From Acidobacteriota bacterium (GTDB taxonomy: Bacteria > Acidobacteriota > UBA6911), in contig JAIRVC010000324.1 in assembly GCA_031254095.1 (NCBI GenBank), positions 1-6,927 of the forward strand: a DNA stretch of 6,927 bases. The letters are read 5' to 3'. Each line of letters opens with the position of its first letter. Position 1 is the stretch's first letter. The translations under genes and the position numbers were made by a program. The notes beneath the pieces are model-generated. The model did no database searches and was not told the origin of the DNA. It saw only the letters and a program-made list of their open reading frames with translations. This document shows positions 4,939 to 6,927 of the stretch, piece by piece.

Positions 4939-6894
4939 TCATAATACCGCCTTTAGAGGTTGAACCAAATAAATGTTCATTTCGCACCTCTCGCAGTCAA
5001 ATTCAACGGCATATTTCTGATTGCCGCCGTCGATGCTCAAAGGAAGTTTTAATTTACGTCTCTGATTTACTTTCAGGCACATATCCAGTTCAAACAAAAC
5101 GCAATAGCGGGTTGTCATAACCGGAATTTTACCGGCTTTGTCTTTGCCTGTAACTTCATTCAGGAAGTTACCCAAAAGATGGTTCGCGGCGAATTTTTCT
5201 GACCGCTGATCACCAACCACTGACCACTGGCCGCCTTGAGGCGGCCTGCTTATTTCAATGGCCGGTTCGATTGTTTCCACGTTTCGTCTGCTGTAAAACA
5301 GGCGGGCAAATTTATTTGAAACATTATGCTGAAAACCAATGTGCCTTTCATAATAACCGCTTACATTAATTGCGGAAACGGGGCGGTTTTTAAAAGCGTC
5401 TTCCAATATTTCCATTATCAGTTTATTCAGGAGCAAGCGCCGCAGTCCGTTGATTTTTGACGCCGGATAATGAGGAAGTTCCGATGTATTGACATTCACC
5501 CGCGTTACATTAAACGGCGACTGTCCCGATTTTGACATTCCAGCCTTCCAGATTTCAGCCGCCCGCCGTTGATTTTCCGCAATGCCGGCATCGACGGGAA
5601 AAGCAAGCCCGGACTTGAACCCTTCGGTTTCAGCTTCCAGTTCAAGAACGCCGTCCGCCGCGGATATGTCGATAACAAGGCTTCTGCTTCGCGGCGTTTC
5701 AGAATTTTCAACCTGTTTAATGAACTCCGTATCGCGATTGCAGAATATTTCAGTCCCCGTTGTAATTCCTTTTATGCTTTGCGGCACAAAGCCCTTATCG
5801 TCTTTGCCGATAATCTGAGTGCCGACGAGCCCGCCGTTTGAAACAAAACAGATGCCGTCCCCATTGGCAAGGTTTGCCGCGCTGTCGAGTAAAAAATGTT
5901 TTGCGTCCGTTTTTGTAACGGTTCCCGCGTATTTGCCCATTGATTTCGGGGTCGCGAAATTGGCCAGCGGGCGCTGCCGGCCGAAAATGAAATACGTGGA
6001 ATAGCCGCGGGAAAAAGTCCGCTCAATATCGGGCTTGAAATTTATTGCGCAGCCGCCTTTCGCCGGACGGCAAAAATTTTGATTCTGCTCTATAAAGTTG
6101 TTAATCAGGGCATGGTAACAGGCTGTAATATTTTTAACGTATGCCGAATCTTTCAACCTGCCTTCGATTTTGAAAGAAGTCACTCCCGCGTTTATTAATT
6201 CGGACAACGCCGTTGAAGCGTTCAGATCGCGCAGCGACAGCAGATGCTTATCCCTTGCGATAACTTTCCCATCGGCTTCAATCAGGCTGTACGGCAATCG
6301 GCACGGTTGCGAACAGGCGCCCCGATTGGCGCTTCGCCTTGAGACAATGCAGCTCATATAGCAGTTGCCGCTGTACGAAACGCATAAAGCCCCGTGAACA
6401 AAAACCTCCAGCTCAATTTTGGTTTTCGCACGTATTTCGGCTATTTGCTTTAAAGAAAGTTCCCGCGCCAGAATTACTCTCGACACTCCGGTTTTGTCCC
6501 AGAAAGATATCTTTTCCAGAGTCCGGTTGTCCGCCTGTGTGCTGATATGGAATCGGATTGGCGGAAGATCCAGTTCTAAAATCCCCGTATCCTGAATTAT
6601 TATCGCGTCAACGCCCGCGTTCCAGAGAGCCCGGCACAGTTTTTGAATTTGTCCGGCTTCATGATCGAAGAAAATGGTGTTTACCGTCGCGTAAACTTTT
6701 ACATTAAAAACGTGGGCGCGTTTTACAACCTCTTCGATGTCCTGTATTGAGTTTCCCGCTTTTTCACGCGCGCCGAACCTGTCCGCCCCGATGTAAACCG
6801 CGTCCGCCCCGTGATTTATTGCCGCTATGGCCGTATCTTTATTAAGCGCGGGCGCCAGCAGCTCAAGAGAGGTTTTTTGAATGTTGCCAGCCAA
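4939..6894 (-). CDS. rlhA: U32-family 23S rRNA C2501 hydroxylation protein RlhA
   Basis: RlhA is needed for 5-hydroxycytidine at 23S rRNA C2501 near the peptidyl-transferase centre. In E. coli this depends on iron and prephenate. The 651-residue protein follows E. coli RlhA (about 653): LELLAPA (10-16), HGADAVYIGADRFGAR (28-43), VDAIIIQDTGILELDLPPI (95-113), the U32 signature ExFx2GALCx4GxCxMS (163-181), SANRGACSQPCRLPY (188-202) and FKIEGRLKD (241-249). C171, C178, C194 and C198, and a C-terminal set C598, C606, C634 and C637, could hold a metal or Fe-S centre (inference). Length and C-terminus favour RlhA over the shorter TrhP tRNA hydroxylases. Residues about 549-588 form an insertion relative to E. 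coli, partly made of repeat DNA (5199-5246). The start is TTG 6894: a TAA lies three codons upstream, and no in-frame ATG occurs near the conserved N-terminus. The ribosome site is weak. Confidence 0.92.
   Translation of the reverse strand: MAGNIQKTSLELLAPALNKDTAIAAINHGADAVYIGADRFGAREKAGNSIQDIEEVVKRAHVFNVKVYATVNTIFFDHEAGQIQKLCRALWNAGVDAIIIQDTGILELDLPPIRFHISTQADNRTLEKISFWDKTGVSRVILARELSLKQIAEIRAKTKIELEVFVHGALCVSYSGNCYMSCIVSRRSANRGACSQPCRLPYSLIEADGKVIARDKHLLSLRDLNASTALSELINAGVTSFKIEGRLKDSAYVKNITACYHALINNFIEQNQNFCRPAKGGCAINFKPDIERTFSRGYSTYFIFGRQRPLANFATPKSMGKYAGTVTKTDAKHFLLDSAANLANGDGICFVSNGGLVGTQIIGKDDKGFVPQSIKGITTGTEIFCNRDTEFIKQVENSETPRSRSLVIDISAADGVLELEAETEGFKSGLAFPVDAGIAENQRRAAEIWKAGMSKSGQSPFNVTRVNVNTSELPHYPASKINGLRRLLLNKLIMEILEDAFKNRPVSAINVSGYYERHIGFQHNVSNKFARLFYSRRNVETIEPAIEISRPPQGGQWSVVGDQRSEKFAANHLLGNFLNEVTGKDKAGKIPVMTTRYCVLFELDMCLKVNQRRKLKLPLSIDGGNQKYAVEFDCERCEMNIYLVQPLKAVL
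5199..5246. repeat. In-frame palindromic and direct-repeat insert within rlhA
   Basis: CTGACCGCTG (5199-5208) and CTGACCACTG (5220-5229) are near-identical direct repeats 21 bp (7 codons) apart. The second runs into a perfect hairpin, GGCCGCC (5229-5235), loop TTGA, GGCGGCC (5240-5246). The region encodes about residues 549-566 of RlhA (SRPPQGGQWSVVGDQRSE), a low-complexity stretch absent from the E. coli protein as I recall it. It looks like an intergenic-type repeat placed in the coding frame without breaking it. Confidence 0.55.
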
Positions 6895-6917
6895 TTTTTT
6901 TTACCCGGATATTTCAT
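6895..6917 (-). other. A8 run and out-of-frame ATG before the rlhA start
   Basis: The minus strand has an ATG at 6917 followed by AAATATCCGGGT, eight A residues (6902-6895), then the TTG start. The ATG frame is off by one from rlhA. One extra A would fuse it in frame, giving MKYPGKKKLAGNIQ. No good Shine-Dalgarno is visible for either start before the window ends. Confidence 0.35.
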
Positions 6918-6927
6918 ATGGATAGGA

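Noticed and set aside
5199..5246. Direct repeats in rlhA as a CRISPR-like array
   Set aside because: Only two 10-bp copies, 21 bp apart, inside a coding frame. No spacer pattern and no cas genes.

Overview
The window reads as an ordinary Gram-negative-like bacterial chromosome segment of about 50-55% GC, dense and mostly coding on the minus strand. I cannot name the organism from the sequence. GlgA, EttA and RlhA are all broadly distributed. The mix of Rpn nuclease, toxin-antitoxin debris and dispersed GC-rich hairpins fits an environmental or host-associated, transposon-rich genome, but does not fix a phylum.

Layout, left to right. (1) 49-1530, minus: glgA, glycogen synthase (GT5). (2) 1559-1817, minus, directly upstream of glgA: a small scar of two broken toxin-antitoxin genes, the N-terminal half of a HepT/DUF86 toxin and about 15 residues of a RelB/DinJ-type antitoxin. 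The two reading frames overlap by 8 bp. (3) 1818-2064: a noncoding stretch with a 12-bp sequence that recurs after the next gene, several A-rich near-repeats and a small dyad. (4) 2065-3123, plus, the only forward gene: an Rpn-family PD-(D/E)XK nuclease. It has a well-placed internal Shine-Dalgarno and ATG (2779) that could give a 114-residue C-terminal product. (5) 3131-3152: a strong GC hairpin between convergent genes. (6) 3185-4867, minus: ettA, the ABC-F translational throttle, with a GTG start. (7) 4939-6894, minus: rlhA, the U32-family 23S rRNA C2501 hydroxylation protein, with a TTG start and an apparent in-frame palindromic insertion near its C-terminus.

How the genes fit together. 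rlhA and ettA both act on the ribosome, are co-directional and lie 71 bp apart, so they may be co-transcribed. glgA is a lone glycogen gene here. The stretch between glgA and ettA (about 1559-3160) looks like a small insertion hotspot for defence or toxin-type genes between housekeeping genes. I see no tRNA, rRNA, CRISPR array or intact insertion sequence.

I do not see a convincing new multi-gene system. The items most worth checking are the internal start in the Rpn gene (a possible gene-within-gene antitoxin), the in-frame repeat inside rlhA, and the fused toxin-antitoxin remnants.
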